Shown here piece by piece: positions 42,503 to 51,180 of a DNA stretch of 54,657 bases. The position numbers and the translations under genes are program-made. The DNA lies in assembly GCA_041745535.1 (NCBI GenBank), contig JBGTIS010000074.1, forward strand, positions 1 to 54,657, read 5' to 3'. The notes beneath the pieces are model-generated. The model was not told the origin of the DNA. It searched no databases and worked only from the letters and a program-made list of their open reading frames with translations. Each line of letters begins with the position of its first letter. Position 1 is the first letter of the stretch. This DNA comes from JBGTIS01 sp041745535 (GTDB lineage: Bacteria; Bacteroidota; Bacteroidia; Cytophagales; Cyclobacteriaceae).

Positions 42503-43624
42503 ATGCATAAAAAATTTAACTACGGCATTTATGGCATCGGCCGTATCGGAAAGGTGCATGCCGACCTATTACTTGGGCAGGGCCACCACATCCCGGCCAT
42601 TGGCGATGATGAGCCGGCTGCCACCACCGCCGCGATTAAAGCGTTGAACCTGGGTGATACAAGCCGTTTTCATTCCGCTGAAGAAATGGCCCGACAAGCT
42701 GCTGATACGCTGGATGCGGTGGTAATTGCCTCTCACACCAAAGACCACGCCCACCATGCCTTGCCCTTCATACAGGCACAACTGCCGGTGTATCTGGAAA
42801 AACCGCTTACGGAAAACCTGGAAGAAGCTTTTGATTTTGTGGAAGCGATCGGGCAACATGAAAACATATTACAAATCGGATTACAAAGGCGATTTGATCC
42901 GGCATTGCTGTATGCGAAAACCCTGGTAGACCAGGGCCTGATTGGCGACATTCGTGAAATACGCTGTATATTAAGAGATCAGTATCCGCCGCCACCCACC
43001 TACCGCAGCCGGGGTTTGATTATCGATATGGGCATCCATGTGGCAGACGAATCCCTGTTTTTCCTGAATGAATTTCCACGGGAAGTATGGGCCAGCATGC
43101 ACCAAACTAAAGCGTACGAAAGCCCCATTGACGAAGGAGGCGATACCGCGTTTGTAACCTTTACCACGCCCTCGGGGGTGGTGGGCCGGCTGGATGTGAG
43201 CCGAACGCACGCTTCGGGCTATAACAATGAAACCTACCTCATTGGCACAGCAGGCACTTTGCAGGTAGGCCGTTTCGCGGGTTATCCGGGTCCGGTGCAT
43301 GTAGAGCTTTGGAAAAATAATGGCACCCTGCACGCGCAGTCGAAATCATTCGACATGCCTTTTTTTACAGGTAAATATCCGGAATTTTTACCCCGTTTTG
43401 AAGTGGCCTATAAAAACGCGCACCTTCAATTCAGAGAAGCCATAGAAAAACGCGCACCATTTGCCGTTACACAAAATCAGGTATTAGACGCACAGGTGGT
43501 GGTAGAAGCCGCCCACCGCTCGGCACAAAATAAAGGCATGCGTTATAAAACCGACCGTTTTGATAACCTTCAGCAATACAGAAATGCCTGTAAATTAAAC
43601 GGATTGATAGATACCGACTCATAA
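42503..43624 (+). CDS. Gfo/Idh/MocA family oxidoreductase
   Basis: NAD(P)-dependent sugar or inositol dehydrogenase of 373 residues. The Rossmann motif GIGRIG (11-16) opens the protein, the conserved EKP is at Glu99-Lys100-Pro101 (PVYLEKPLTEN), and the catalytic Asp175/His179 lie in LIIDMGIHVADE. The C-terminal alpha/beta domain follows (EGGDTAFVTFTTPSGVVGRL). The pattern is like myo-inositol 2-dehydrogenase (IolG), but a substrate cannot be fixed. No inositol genes are adjacent. Single gene. Confidence 0.9.
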   Translation: MHKKFNYGIYGIGRIGKVHADLLLGQGHHIPAIGDDEPAATTAAIKALNLGDTSRFHSAEEMARQAADTLDAVVIASHTKDHAHHALPFIQAQLPVYLEKPLTENLEEAFDFVEAIGQHENILQIGLQRRFDPALLYAKTLVDQGLIGDIREIRCILRDQYPPPPTYRSRGLIIDMGIHVADESLFFLNEFPREVWASMHQTKAYESPIDEGGDTAFVTFTTPSGVVGRLDVSRTHASGYNNETYLIGTAGTLQVGRFAGYPGPVHVELWKNNGTLHAQSKSFDMPFFTGKYPEFLPRFEVAYKNAHLQFREAIEKRAPFAVTQNQVLDAQVVVEAAHRSAQNKGMRYKTDRFDNLQQYRNACKLNGLIDTDS

Positions 43625-43919
43625 AATTTATGCCTGGGCATACCAACGGGCCCCATCACAAAGAAATTTTATATTACTCATCCCTTCACCACAAACATCG
43701 TTATATCCATAAAAAGTCTTCGATTAGCCTGACATCAGAGCGTTCTCACTCTTTTTGTATTGCGAAAAGCATAAGGTAAATGCTATACGAAAGATATAAC
43801 TTTCGGTAATTTTTTTATTAATTTAGGCCATGCAGTCCTGGTAGTAATGAACACCCCGATAGTTACAAGAATCGGGTGTGCTGATTACCGTACAAATAAA
43901 ATATTCTCTTTAAAATATC
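43625..43919. other. Intergenic region before the ECF sigma gene
   Basis: About 295 bases, AT-rich, with no gene or repeat recognised. It should contain the promoter of the sigma/FecR/SusCD locus; no clean TAnnTTTG match was found. Confidence 0.45.
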
Positions 43920-44492
43920 ATGGATGACCTAAGCGGCAGCGTTCATCAGGAGCTTTGGGCAGCTTTTAAAGCAGGAGAGGCCAGGGCATTGGTGCGCCTG
44001 TATCAGGACTGTTATGCGGGGCTCTATAAATATGGTATGAAACTGTGTTTAAATCCGGAGCTTACCAAAGACTGTATTCATGAAATGTTTTGTGCCCTCT
44101 GGGAAAAAAGGTGCTCCCTGCCGGAAGTGGCTTACATCAGTGCCTACCTGCATGAGTATTTGAGAAGGCAGCTGTACACACAATTGAAAAAAAGTCAGCA
44201 CAAGCGGCAACTGGCACAATCTGAGTTTCAAACCGATTTAATTTTTTCTTTTGAAGAAAAGCTTATCCAAAGTGAATTTTTACAGGAGGAACGTAAACGC
44301 CTTAAAAAGGCCATGGAAAGCCTGACCTCCCGGCAAAGGCAAATCATAGAAATGAAGTATTTTGACGGATTGGATTATGAGGAAATAGCCACCGTCACTG
44401 ACCTGAAAAATAAATCCATCCGCAACATTATTCATGAGGCCATGAAATCATTGCGCCGTTCCATGACCCTGCTACTGCTCCTGTTTTTTTAG
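43920..44492 (+). CDS. ECF RNA polymerase sigma factor (SusC/FecR-linked)
   Basis: A 190-residue ECF sigma factor of the Bacteroidota FecI-like group. Region 2 reads LVRLYQDCYAGLYKYGMKLC and KDCIHEMFCALWEKR; region 4 reads SLTSRQRQIIEMKYFDGLDY, EEIATVTDLKNKSIRNIIHE, AMKSLRRSM. It ends in a Leu/Phe-rich tail (TLLLLLFF) common in these proteins. It is expected to drive the downstream SusC/SusD operon when released by the FecR anti-sigma factor encoded next. The gap to FecR is 129 bases. Confidence 0.93.
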   Translation: MDDLSGSVHQELWAAFKAGEARALVRLYQDCYAGLYKYGMKLCLNPELTKDCIHEMFCALWEKRCSLPEVAYISAYLHEYLRRQLYTQLKKSQHKRQLAQSEFQTDLIFSFEEKLIQSEFLQEERKRLKKAMESLTSRQRQIIEMKYFDGLDYEEIATVTDLKNKSIRNIIHEAMKSLRRSMTLLLLLFF

Positions 44493-44621
44493 GATAATTG
44501 CCTACGGCGATACCGCTCTCTTGCATTTCTCAGCACCCGTTTTTAGAAAGATTTATTTTTTTAAAAAATTTCAGGGACAATCTGCGGGCAAAACATACTT
44601 AATAGAAAAAGATCCATCCCT

Positions 44622-45674
44622 GTGAAATCAGAATATAGAAATGTTACAGATTTTATTGGCGACCCATCGTTTCGCGACTTTGTGTTAAATGCTAATCCCA
44701 CTGATCAGCGCTATTGGGAAAACTGGATAAAAAATCATCCCGATAAAATAACAGAGGTACAGCTGGCTATGGATTTTATCCGAACAAAGCATGCCGAAAA
44801 TATGGAACTGGACCCAGGCGCGTTTCATACAGAATTACAGCGGTTTATGAATCACCTGCAGGCACAGGGCGCTAGGGAGGCGCCGCATAAAAAACAAACA
44901 CCTTTTTTCATCTCAAAACCCGTAGCGTGGTTACGCCTGGCAGCTGTTGTGTCGGTACTGGTGGTTTCCACCTTTATTCTGTACCGGTATGTGGAGCAGG
45001 CTCCGCATGAACCAGCAACACAGGAGATTGCTTTCGTGGAAAAGGTAAATCCAAAAGGCCAAAAGTCTTCCTTTACCCTGCCCGATGGTTCCACTGTGAA
45101 ACTGAATGCCGACAGCCGGTTGATTTTCCCCAATACGTTCTCAGCCCACATGCGCGAAGTGACGCTGGAAGGAGAAGCGTTTTTTGAGGTTACAGAAAAT
45201 CCAGACCGCCCCTTTATAGTAAAAACCAGTCAATTGCATACCCGCGTATTGGGTACTTCTTTTAATGTAAGGGCTTACCGGGGCGAAAACCGATATGAAG
45301 TCGCCCTGCTTACCGGAAAGGTACGCATCACCGACCAGGCAGATACCTCGGCAGCGATGATCCTGTCACCCAACGAACTGGCTGTTTATAACCATACTGA
45401 TAAAAATATCAGTAAAACCAGGTTTGACCCGGAGGTTAAACTGGCCTGGAAAAACAACACCATCTATTTTGACAACAGCGATTTTACTGAGATCATCAAA
45501 ACCCTGGAACGCTGGTACGGGGTTGACTTCATCCTACCCGAGGAGCTGGAAATACAGGATAGGTTTACGGGAAGGTATCAGGACAAATCATTGTGGCAGG
45601 TACTACAAGGCATCAGTTTCTCGCTTGACTTTCAATTCGAGATCGACAATAAAACGGTAACTATTAAACAATAA
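44622..45674 (+). CDS. FecR family anti-sigma factor (DUF4974)
   Basis: A 350-residue inner membrane anti-sigma regulator. The cytoplasmic part (1-100) binds sigma; one TM follows at about 107-124 (LRLAAVVSVLVVSTFILYRY). The periplasmic FecR domain reads FTLPDGSTVKLNADSRLIFP and LEGEAFFEVTENPDRPFIVK, and the C-terminal DUF4974 reads FDNSDFTEIIKTLERWYGVD. It should sense the loaded STN-type SusC next door through its signalling domain. The start is GTG at 44622; no ATG suits the family beginning. Confidence 0.94.
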   Translation: MKSEYRNVTDFIGDPSFRDFVLNANPTDQRYWENWIKNHPDKITEVQLAMDFIRTKHAENMELDPGAFHTELQRFMNHLQAQGAREAPHKKQTPFFISKPVAWLRLAAVVSVLVVSTFILYRYVEQAPHEPATQEIAFVEKVNPKGQKSSFTLPDGSTVKLNADSRLIFPNTFSAHMREVTLEGEAFFEVTENPDRPFIVKTSQLHTRVLGTSFNVRAYRGENRYEVALLTGKVRITDQADTSAAMILSPNELAVYNHTDKNISKTRFDPEVKLAWKNNTIYFDNSDFTEIIKTLERWYGVDFILPEELEIQDRFTGRYQDKSLWQVLQGISFSLDFQFEIDNKTVTIKQ

Positions 45675-45801
45675 ACATGATGGATAATACAAGTTAGGAA
45701 ATAAAGCCGGCTGACCAGGTCAACCAGCTCTACAATTTACTTCAGGAAAGCCTCCGTGCTGTTGGCGCGGCACCGATGGTTCATAAAGTATTAAGTTATT
45801 A

Positions 45802-48800
45802 ATGAAAATATCACCAAACTTCATTAAAATTATGAAAATAAAACTTTTACACAACGCTTATACCGTGACGAAATTCACATGCTATGGTATTTTTCTCCAA
45901 TGCCTGTTAGGCGGTATGCTGATAGCGGAGGGCTCCCATGCCCAAAAAGCAAGCTGGGAAGACATTTACATTACCCTGGATTTGGATAACGTAACCCTTC
46001 GGGAAGCTTTGCATAAAATTGAAGATCTTACTGACTTCACCTTTGCGTACCCTCAAAGTATTATCAGCAATAATAATCGCCTTTCTTTAGATGTGGCTGA
46101 CAAGTCGCTGGCCAGTTTGCTAAGGCAAATTTCTCAGGAAACCGAGCTCAGCTTCAGAAGAGTAAACAACGTGATCCACGTGAAGAAAAAGAAGCGGGAA
46201 GCTCCTATTATAGAAGAATTGATTGCCTATGAAAAGGAAATATCCGGGAAGGTAACCGATCAGGAAAACGGAGACGCGCTACCGGGCGTGAATGTGGTGG
46301 TAAAAGGCACTACCACCGGCACCATCACCGACACAGATGGGCAATACCGGCTGGAGGCCGACGACGCTGCCACCACCCTGGTATTTTCATCCGTCGGTTA
46401 TCTCACCACTGAAATACCCATTAATGGAAGATCGGTCATCGACATACAACTGGCTTTTGACGTACAGTCGCTGGAAGAAATTGTGGTGGTAGGGTATGGG
46501 GAGCAGAAAAAAGTCAGCCTTACCGGCTCCATTGTTTCAGTAAAAACAAATGACATCAATAATATTCCGGCAGCCAATCTTTCGAACACACTCGCCGGAC
46601 GCATACCCGGTGTAACGGTCGTGGGCACTTCCGGACTGGCAGGAGCCAGCTCCAGCATCCGCATCAGGGGAAGTTTTGGAGAACCTCTTTATGTCATCAA
46701 TGGGATTATTAAAAGCAAATCCGACTTCGATGCGCTGGATGCCAATGAGGTGGAAAGCATCAACTTTCTGAAAGACGCGGCCAGTGCCTCCATCTATGGG
46801 TCTACTGCCGGAAATGGGGTGGTACTGGTAACCACCAAAACCGGCGTGGTGCAAAAACCCACTTTCGAGTATAAAGGCTCCTATTCGCGATCGTCGCCCA
46901 CCAAGCCCATTCAGGATTTTACCGCTACCGAAGAAATTGCCTATGTGAATAACGCGGCGGTTACGGCCGGTCAGCCCAAGCCTTACGGCGAGGAAGTGCT
47001 TTCTTATTTTAAAGACAAATCCTATAACATTAATGATTTAATCTGGCAGCAACCTACCGTACAGCAACACAATCTTAGCGTTCGGGGTGGCTCCGAGGTA
47101 ATTAATTATTATTTATCAATGGGCTATCATACCGAAGAGGGTTCGTATAAAAATTTAGGCTACGACCGGTTCAACTTCCGTTCAGATATATCGGCCAAAA
47201 TCTCTGAATATTTTAAAGTGCATGTCAACCTGAGTGGAAACCAGCGGAACTATAACCGCTGGTACTGGCCTTACGATGGGGCTGAAGACTTTGGCGTGAG
47301 CGACTTTTTCAGGGCCACCTTTAACTGGACTCGCCTGTACCCGTTTTATGTAGATACACAGGGCAATCCTACCAACAATCCCAGTGATATACCGGTAAAA
47401 CCTGCCGGCGGGTGGCATCCCCCACAGCTCATGCTGAATGAAGGTGGGTACCGCGATACCAAATACAGAACACTAGACGGGATTATCCGCTTCGACCTGG
47501 ACCTAAGCAAATATGTGAATGGATTAAGCACCAGTTTTCAGGGGCACCTGAACGCGTATGACCGGAACATGAAGTCGTTTGTGATCCATAACAAATACTA
47601 CATATTCCAGCCGGGAAGTGCCACCAACATCTTTTTACCCGGTCCCGTTGACCTCACACAAAAAGGTTCACACAACCTCAGCTCCGGTTACGAAAACATA
47701 CAGGAAAATGTGAGCCTGTTCAATTCGTATCAGATAAACTGGTATGCCAACTATCATAAAACCTTTGGGAAGCACGATGTGTCAGCCCTGGCGGTGTATG
47801 AACAGGCCGGCTCTAACGACAAAGCATTTTCAGGTCGGGCCGATGCCTTGTTAACTTCCTCTATCGACCAGATTTATAATGCTTCAGGCGATACGGAAAG
47901 AAGGTGGTTTACCGGCAACGAAGGACAATTCGCCCGTGCTTCATGGATCGGCCGCATGAACTACGGGTTTGCCGATAAATATATTGCCGAGTTCTCATTC
48001 CGGTACGATGGCAACTATAAGTTCGCGCCCGGCAAGCAATGGGGATTCTTCCCTTCGGTTTCGGCAGCCTGGCGGGTTTCTGAGGAAGGCTTTATGAAGG
48101 ATGTTTCCTGGCTTAGCAACCTGAAACTACGTGGTTCTTATGGCACTACCGGAAGTGATATTGTCGGTAGCGATCCTATAGCTCCATGGCGTTGGAGTCA
48201 GAATTACCAAAAAACCACAGGCTATGTATTCGGTAATTCACTGTACGATGGTTTAATCCCCGGCGCTGTACCCAATCCGGATATTACGTGGTCTACGGTA
48301 AAACTCTGGGATGTGGGGGTGGAATTCGGTTTTCTGGACAACCGCTTAACGGGTGAACTGGATGTGTGGGGCAAAACAGAAAGTGATATACTGGGCACCA
48401 GGCTGGGTTCCACGCCTACTACCCTGGGCGCATCGTTGCCAGCCGTAAATTATGCCCAGCGTTCGTGGAACGGTGTTGAACTCATTGGCAACTGGAACGA
48501 TCATATCGGCCAGATACGGTATAACGTGTATGCGAATATGGGGTATTCTGTGGATCAGTGGGATATTTATGACGAGGCCGAAGCGCTTACCGATGGCACC
48601 TACCAGGATAACTGGAGAAGCCGGATCGGGAAGCCCGACAACCGGGTAGGCGGTTACATTTCAAAAGGCATTATCCGCACCCAGGAGCAATTGAACGCTT
48701 TGCCCGAAGATTTTACCCAGTTTGGCCGGGCGCCCATTTTGGGGGTATTGTTGTTTGAAGATATTCGTGGCGAAAACTATACGGAAGGCCCCGACGGAAA

Positions 48801-49320
48801 AATTGATGAGAACGACTGGACCTTTTTAAGCGATAATGGCGCTCCAAGAATCAACTATGGTTTTGGTTTTAATGTAGAATGGAAGGGTTTGGCTGTTAAT
48901 ACCCACTTTCAGGGGGTGGGCGCTTACGACCGCATGATCAGTACCCGAAACGGTGCCGGCGTCTTTCAGGTCGACAGACCCTATTTTGAAATCTGGGCAC
49001 GCGATTACTGGACACCCGAAACGCCGGATGCTACCTACCCACGGGTAGCCGGCAACTGGATGCAGCCCGAATTTGGTGGGGGTGGCTCTGCCTTCTGGCT
49101 ACGAAACGGCGCCTACCTGCGGCTGAAAAACTTAAACGTTGGCTATACCCTGCCAGCGCAGTGGTATACCAAGCTGGGTATCAGCGCCATTCAGGTATTT
49201 GTGAATGGCACCAACCTGTTTGTGATTTCAGACTTAACCGAGCATGATCCGGAACAGGAAACCCTGGATTCCTATCCTATTATGAAAACTTTTACCGGCG
49301 GACTGAATTTCAGATTATAA
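45802..49320 (+). CDS. SusC/RagA-type TonB-dependent transporter with STN domain (pair 2)
   Basis: A 1172-residue outer membrane glycan importer that also signals. After a long signal peptide (to SHAQ, about residue 48), an STN domain spans about 55-130 (ITLDLDNVTLREALHKIEDL, TFAYPQSIISNNNRLSLDV, RRVNNVIHVKKK); this contacts FecR. A carboxypeptidase-like domain follows (ISGKVTDQENGDALPGVNVV), then VVVGYGEQKKVSLTGS, the plug (IRIRGSFGEPLYVINGIIK, VESINFLKDAASASIYGS) and the barrel to the end (TGGLNFRL). It sits behind the sigma/FecR pair, so the locus is of the trans-envelope signalling type. ATG at 45802 is used; the ATG at 45832 is an alternative. susD 2 follows after 11 bases. Confidence 0.95.
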   Translation: MKISPNFIKIMKIKLLHNAYTVTKFTCYGIFLQCLLGGMLIAEGSHAQKASWEDIYITLDLDNVTLREALHKIEDLTDFTFAYPQSIISNNNRLSLDVADKSLASLLRQISQETELSFRRVNNVIHVKKKKREAPIIEELIAYEKEISGKVTDQENGDALPGVNVVVKGTTTGTITDTDGQYRLEADDAATTLVFSSVGYLTTEIPINGRSVIDIQLAFDVQSLEEIVVVGYGEQKKVSLTGSIVSVKTNDINNIPAANLSNTLAGRIPGVTVVGTSGLAGASSSIRIRGSFGEPLYVINGIIKSKSDFDALDANEVESINFLKDAASASIYGSTAGNGVVLVTTKTGVVQKPTFEYKGSYSRSSPTKPIQDFTATEEIAYVNNAAVTAGQPKPYGEEVLSYFKDKSYNINDLIWQQPTVQQHNLSVRGGSEVINYYLSMGYHTEEGSYKNLGYDRFNFRSDISAKISEYFKVHVNLSGNQRNYNRWYWPYDGAEDFGVSDFFRATFNWTRLYPFYVDTQGNPTNNPSDIPVKPAGGWHPPQLMLNEGGYRDTKYRTLDGIIRFDLDLSKYVNGLSTSFQGHLNAYDRNMKSFVIHNKYYIFQPGSATNIFLPGPVDLTQKGSHNLSSGYENIQENVSLFNSYQINWYANYHKTFGKHDVSALAVYEQAGSNDKAFSGRADALLTSSIDQIYNASGDTERRWFTGNEGQFARASWIGRMNYGFADKYIAEFSFRYDGNYKFAPGKQWGFFPSVSAAWRVSEEGFMKDVSWLSNLKLRGSYGTTGSDIVGSDPIAPWRWSQNYQKTTGYVFGNSLYDGLIPGAVPNPDITWSTVKLWDVGVEFGFLDNRLTGELDVWGKTESDILGTRLGSTPTTLGASLPAVNYAQRSWNGVELIGNWNDHIGQIRYNVYANMGYSVDQWDIYDEAEALTDGTYQDNWRSRIGKPDNRVGGYISKGIIRTQEQLNALPEDFTQFGRAPILGVLLFEDIRGENYTEGPDGKIDENDWTFLSDNGAPRINYGFGFNVEWKGLAVNTHFQGVGAYDRMISTRNGAGVFQVDRPYFEIWARDYWTPETPDATYPRVAGNWMQPEFGGGGSAFWLRNGAYLRLKNLNVGYTLPAQWYTKLGISAIQVFVNGTNLFVISDLTEHDPEQETLDSYPIMKTFTGGLNFRL

Positions 49321-49331
49321 AACCAACTATC

Positions 49332-51101
49332 ATGAAAAAAATGAACCTTTATCAATATAAAAAATGGGTTTCTAAAATTACAAGCCTGCTTCTGGTTTTT
49401 GTATTCCTTGCCGGTTGCGGCGATGTGCTGGATGATGTCAAAGACTTAAGTAACTATCCCGGACAAGGTACTTTTGACGACGAACAAACTGCCAATGCGT
49501 ATCTGGCTGCCCTGTATGCCAACACCTTACCCGGATGGCCGGTCGATGAAGGCAACCTGGCCGACGAAAGTGGTGGCATTATTGGCCCGGACTGGATTAC
49601 CACTACCAATAGCGCTATCAACTATTGGCCTTATGATGTAATCAGAAGGGTTAATATTCTGCTGAAGGAACTTCCAGAGGGAATTGTGCCTGAAGATAAA
49701 AAGGCTCCCATAATCGCGCAAGCCAAATTCATGAGGGCTTATTTATATTTCCAGATGGTTTATTACTATGGCGGGGTTCCTATTATTGAAGTTCCTCAGG
49801 ATATTACCGACGATCTTAATGTATCGAGAAATACAACCGCCGAATGTTTTGATTTTATCATTCAGGATTTAGATGATGCCATTGCGGTACTACCGCCAAA
49901 ATATGACGGTGATGACCGCGGTAAAATTGATAAAGCAATTGCGATGGCTTTTAAAGGCAGGGTTTTGCTCTACAAAGCATCTCCTCAGTTTAACTCGGCT
50001 AATCCGTACGATAACGCCTACTGGGCAGAGGCATACGCCACCAACAAGGCAGCCAAAGATTTCCTGGATGCCAATGGCTACGGACTCCTGGAAAGTTATG
50101 TGGACGTATTTGAAACCGAAGGACATAAAGAGAATATATTATCGGTTATTTACAAAGATCCGGTGAAAGCCAATGGGCGCCGGGAAGATGCCGTGCGTCC
50201 GCTTTCCGAATCAAAAAATGCCACAGGAGGCGATCAGCCTATCTGGGCTTTGGCCGAAGCCTTCCCCATGATAGATGGTAAAATGCCCAACGACCCCTCT
50301 TCGAAATATACCTATGATGTGCAAACCTTCTGGGAAAACAGAGACCCCCGCTTTGGCGCTACCCTGGTATGGAATGGCGCTGTGTATGAATTGAGCGGAA
50401 AAGCCAATCGCCGGCAATATACCATGGCCAATATCGCCTTGTCGGTAGACGCGTTTGGCTATGTGGTGCAGGGCGAAAGTCATTACCGGACGGGTATCTA
50501 TTGCCGGAAAGGTATTATGGAACAGCTCCCGCCTGAACTGGTGAATACCAATGACCTGGACTGGCCTGAAATACGGTATGCGGAAGTATTGTTCAATTAT
50601 GCCGAAGCCGCCAACGAAACCGGCAAGCCCGCCGAAGCCATTCAGGTACTCAAAGACATCAGAGCCCGTGCAGGTATTGAGCCGGGAGATGACGGACTGT
50701 ACGGATTAAAATCGGGCATGTCGCGGGTAGAAATCCGGGAAGCCATTCTTCAGGAAAAATACATTGAGATGGCATTTGAAGGCCACCGTTTCTGGGACCT
50801 CCGTCGCCACCGGATGCTGGACAAACTCGATGGAATCCATAAATATGGCATCATGGCCATAGAAGTGAATGCGCACACGCAGGAGGAGGTTACCCCGGAC
50901 GATATAGCAAAAGCCAATAAGTTTGAATTGCTTCCGGAAGATTTCACTTATGAAGTGGTGGAACTGATTACCAATGGGCCGAAGGAAATGTCTATGCCTG
51001 AGCAATACTACTTCTTCCCCATCCAGTTGAGTGATATTGACAAGAATCCTAATCTGGAACAAAATACAGGCTGGGGCGGATCATTCAATCCTGAATTGTA
51101 G
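49332..51101 (+). CDS. SusD/RagB family outer membrane lipoprotein (pair 2)
   Basis: A 589-residue surface glycan-binding lipoprotein, partner of SusC 2. The signal ends in a good lipobox (LVFVFLAGCGDVLDDV; Cys near 30). Helical TPR-like core KAPIIAQAKFMRAYLYFQMV and MAFKGRVLLYKASPQFN, and the C-terminal block RYAEVLFNYAEAANETGKPA, ILQEKYIEMAFEGHRFWDLR, ending in QYYFFPIQLSDIDKNPNLEQ. It is larger than SusD 1, so a different glycan is likely. A strong terminator follows 27 bases on. Confidence 0.95.
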   Translation: MKKMNLYQYKKWVSKITSLLLVFVFLAGCGDVLDDVKDLSNYPGQGTFDDEQTANAYLAALYANTLPGWPVDEGNLADESGGIIGPDWITTTNSAINYWPYDVIRRVNILLKELPEGIVPEDKKAPIIAQAKFMRAYLYFQMVYYYGGVPIIEVPQDITDDLNVSRNTTAECFDFIIQDLDDAIAVLPPKYDGDDRGKIDKAIAMAFKGRVLLYKASPQFNSANPYDNAYWAEAYATNKAAKDFLDANGYGLLESYVDVFETEGHKENILSVIYKDPVKANGRREDAVRPLSESKNATGGDQPIWALAEAFPMIDGKMPNDPSSKYTYDVQTFWENRDPRFGATLVWNGAVYELSGKANRRQYTMANIALSVDAFGYVVQGESHYRTGIYCRKGIMEQLPPELVNTNDLDWPEIRYAEVLFNYAEAANETGKPAEAIQVLKDIRARAGIEPGDDGLYGLKSGMSRVEIREAILQEKYIEMAFEGHRFWDLRRHRMLDKLDGIHKYGIMAIEVNAHTQEEVTPDDIAKANKFELLPEDFTYEVVELITNGPKEMSMPEQYYFFPIQLSDIDKNPNLEQNTGWGGSFNPEL

Positions 51102-51128
51102 TTTAAAATGTGTTTAATACCCTGAAAG

Positions 51129-51161
51129 GAAAGCCTGTGCGTAACAGGCTTTCTTCTTTTT
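51129..51161 (+). terminator. Rho-independent terminator after susD 2
   Basis: A perfect 10-bp stem (GAAAGCCTGT at 51129-51138, ACAGGCTTTC at 51144-51153), loop of five, then TTCTTTTT. It separates the SusC/SusD unit from the glycosidase-like gene 20 bases later, so the latter gets less transcript or has its own promoter. Confidence 0.9.
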
Positions 51162-51180
51162 GTAATTATTACCCTATCCA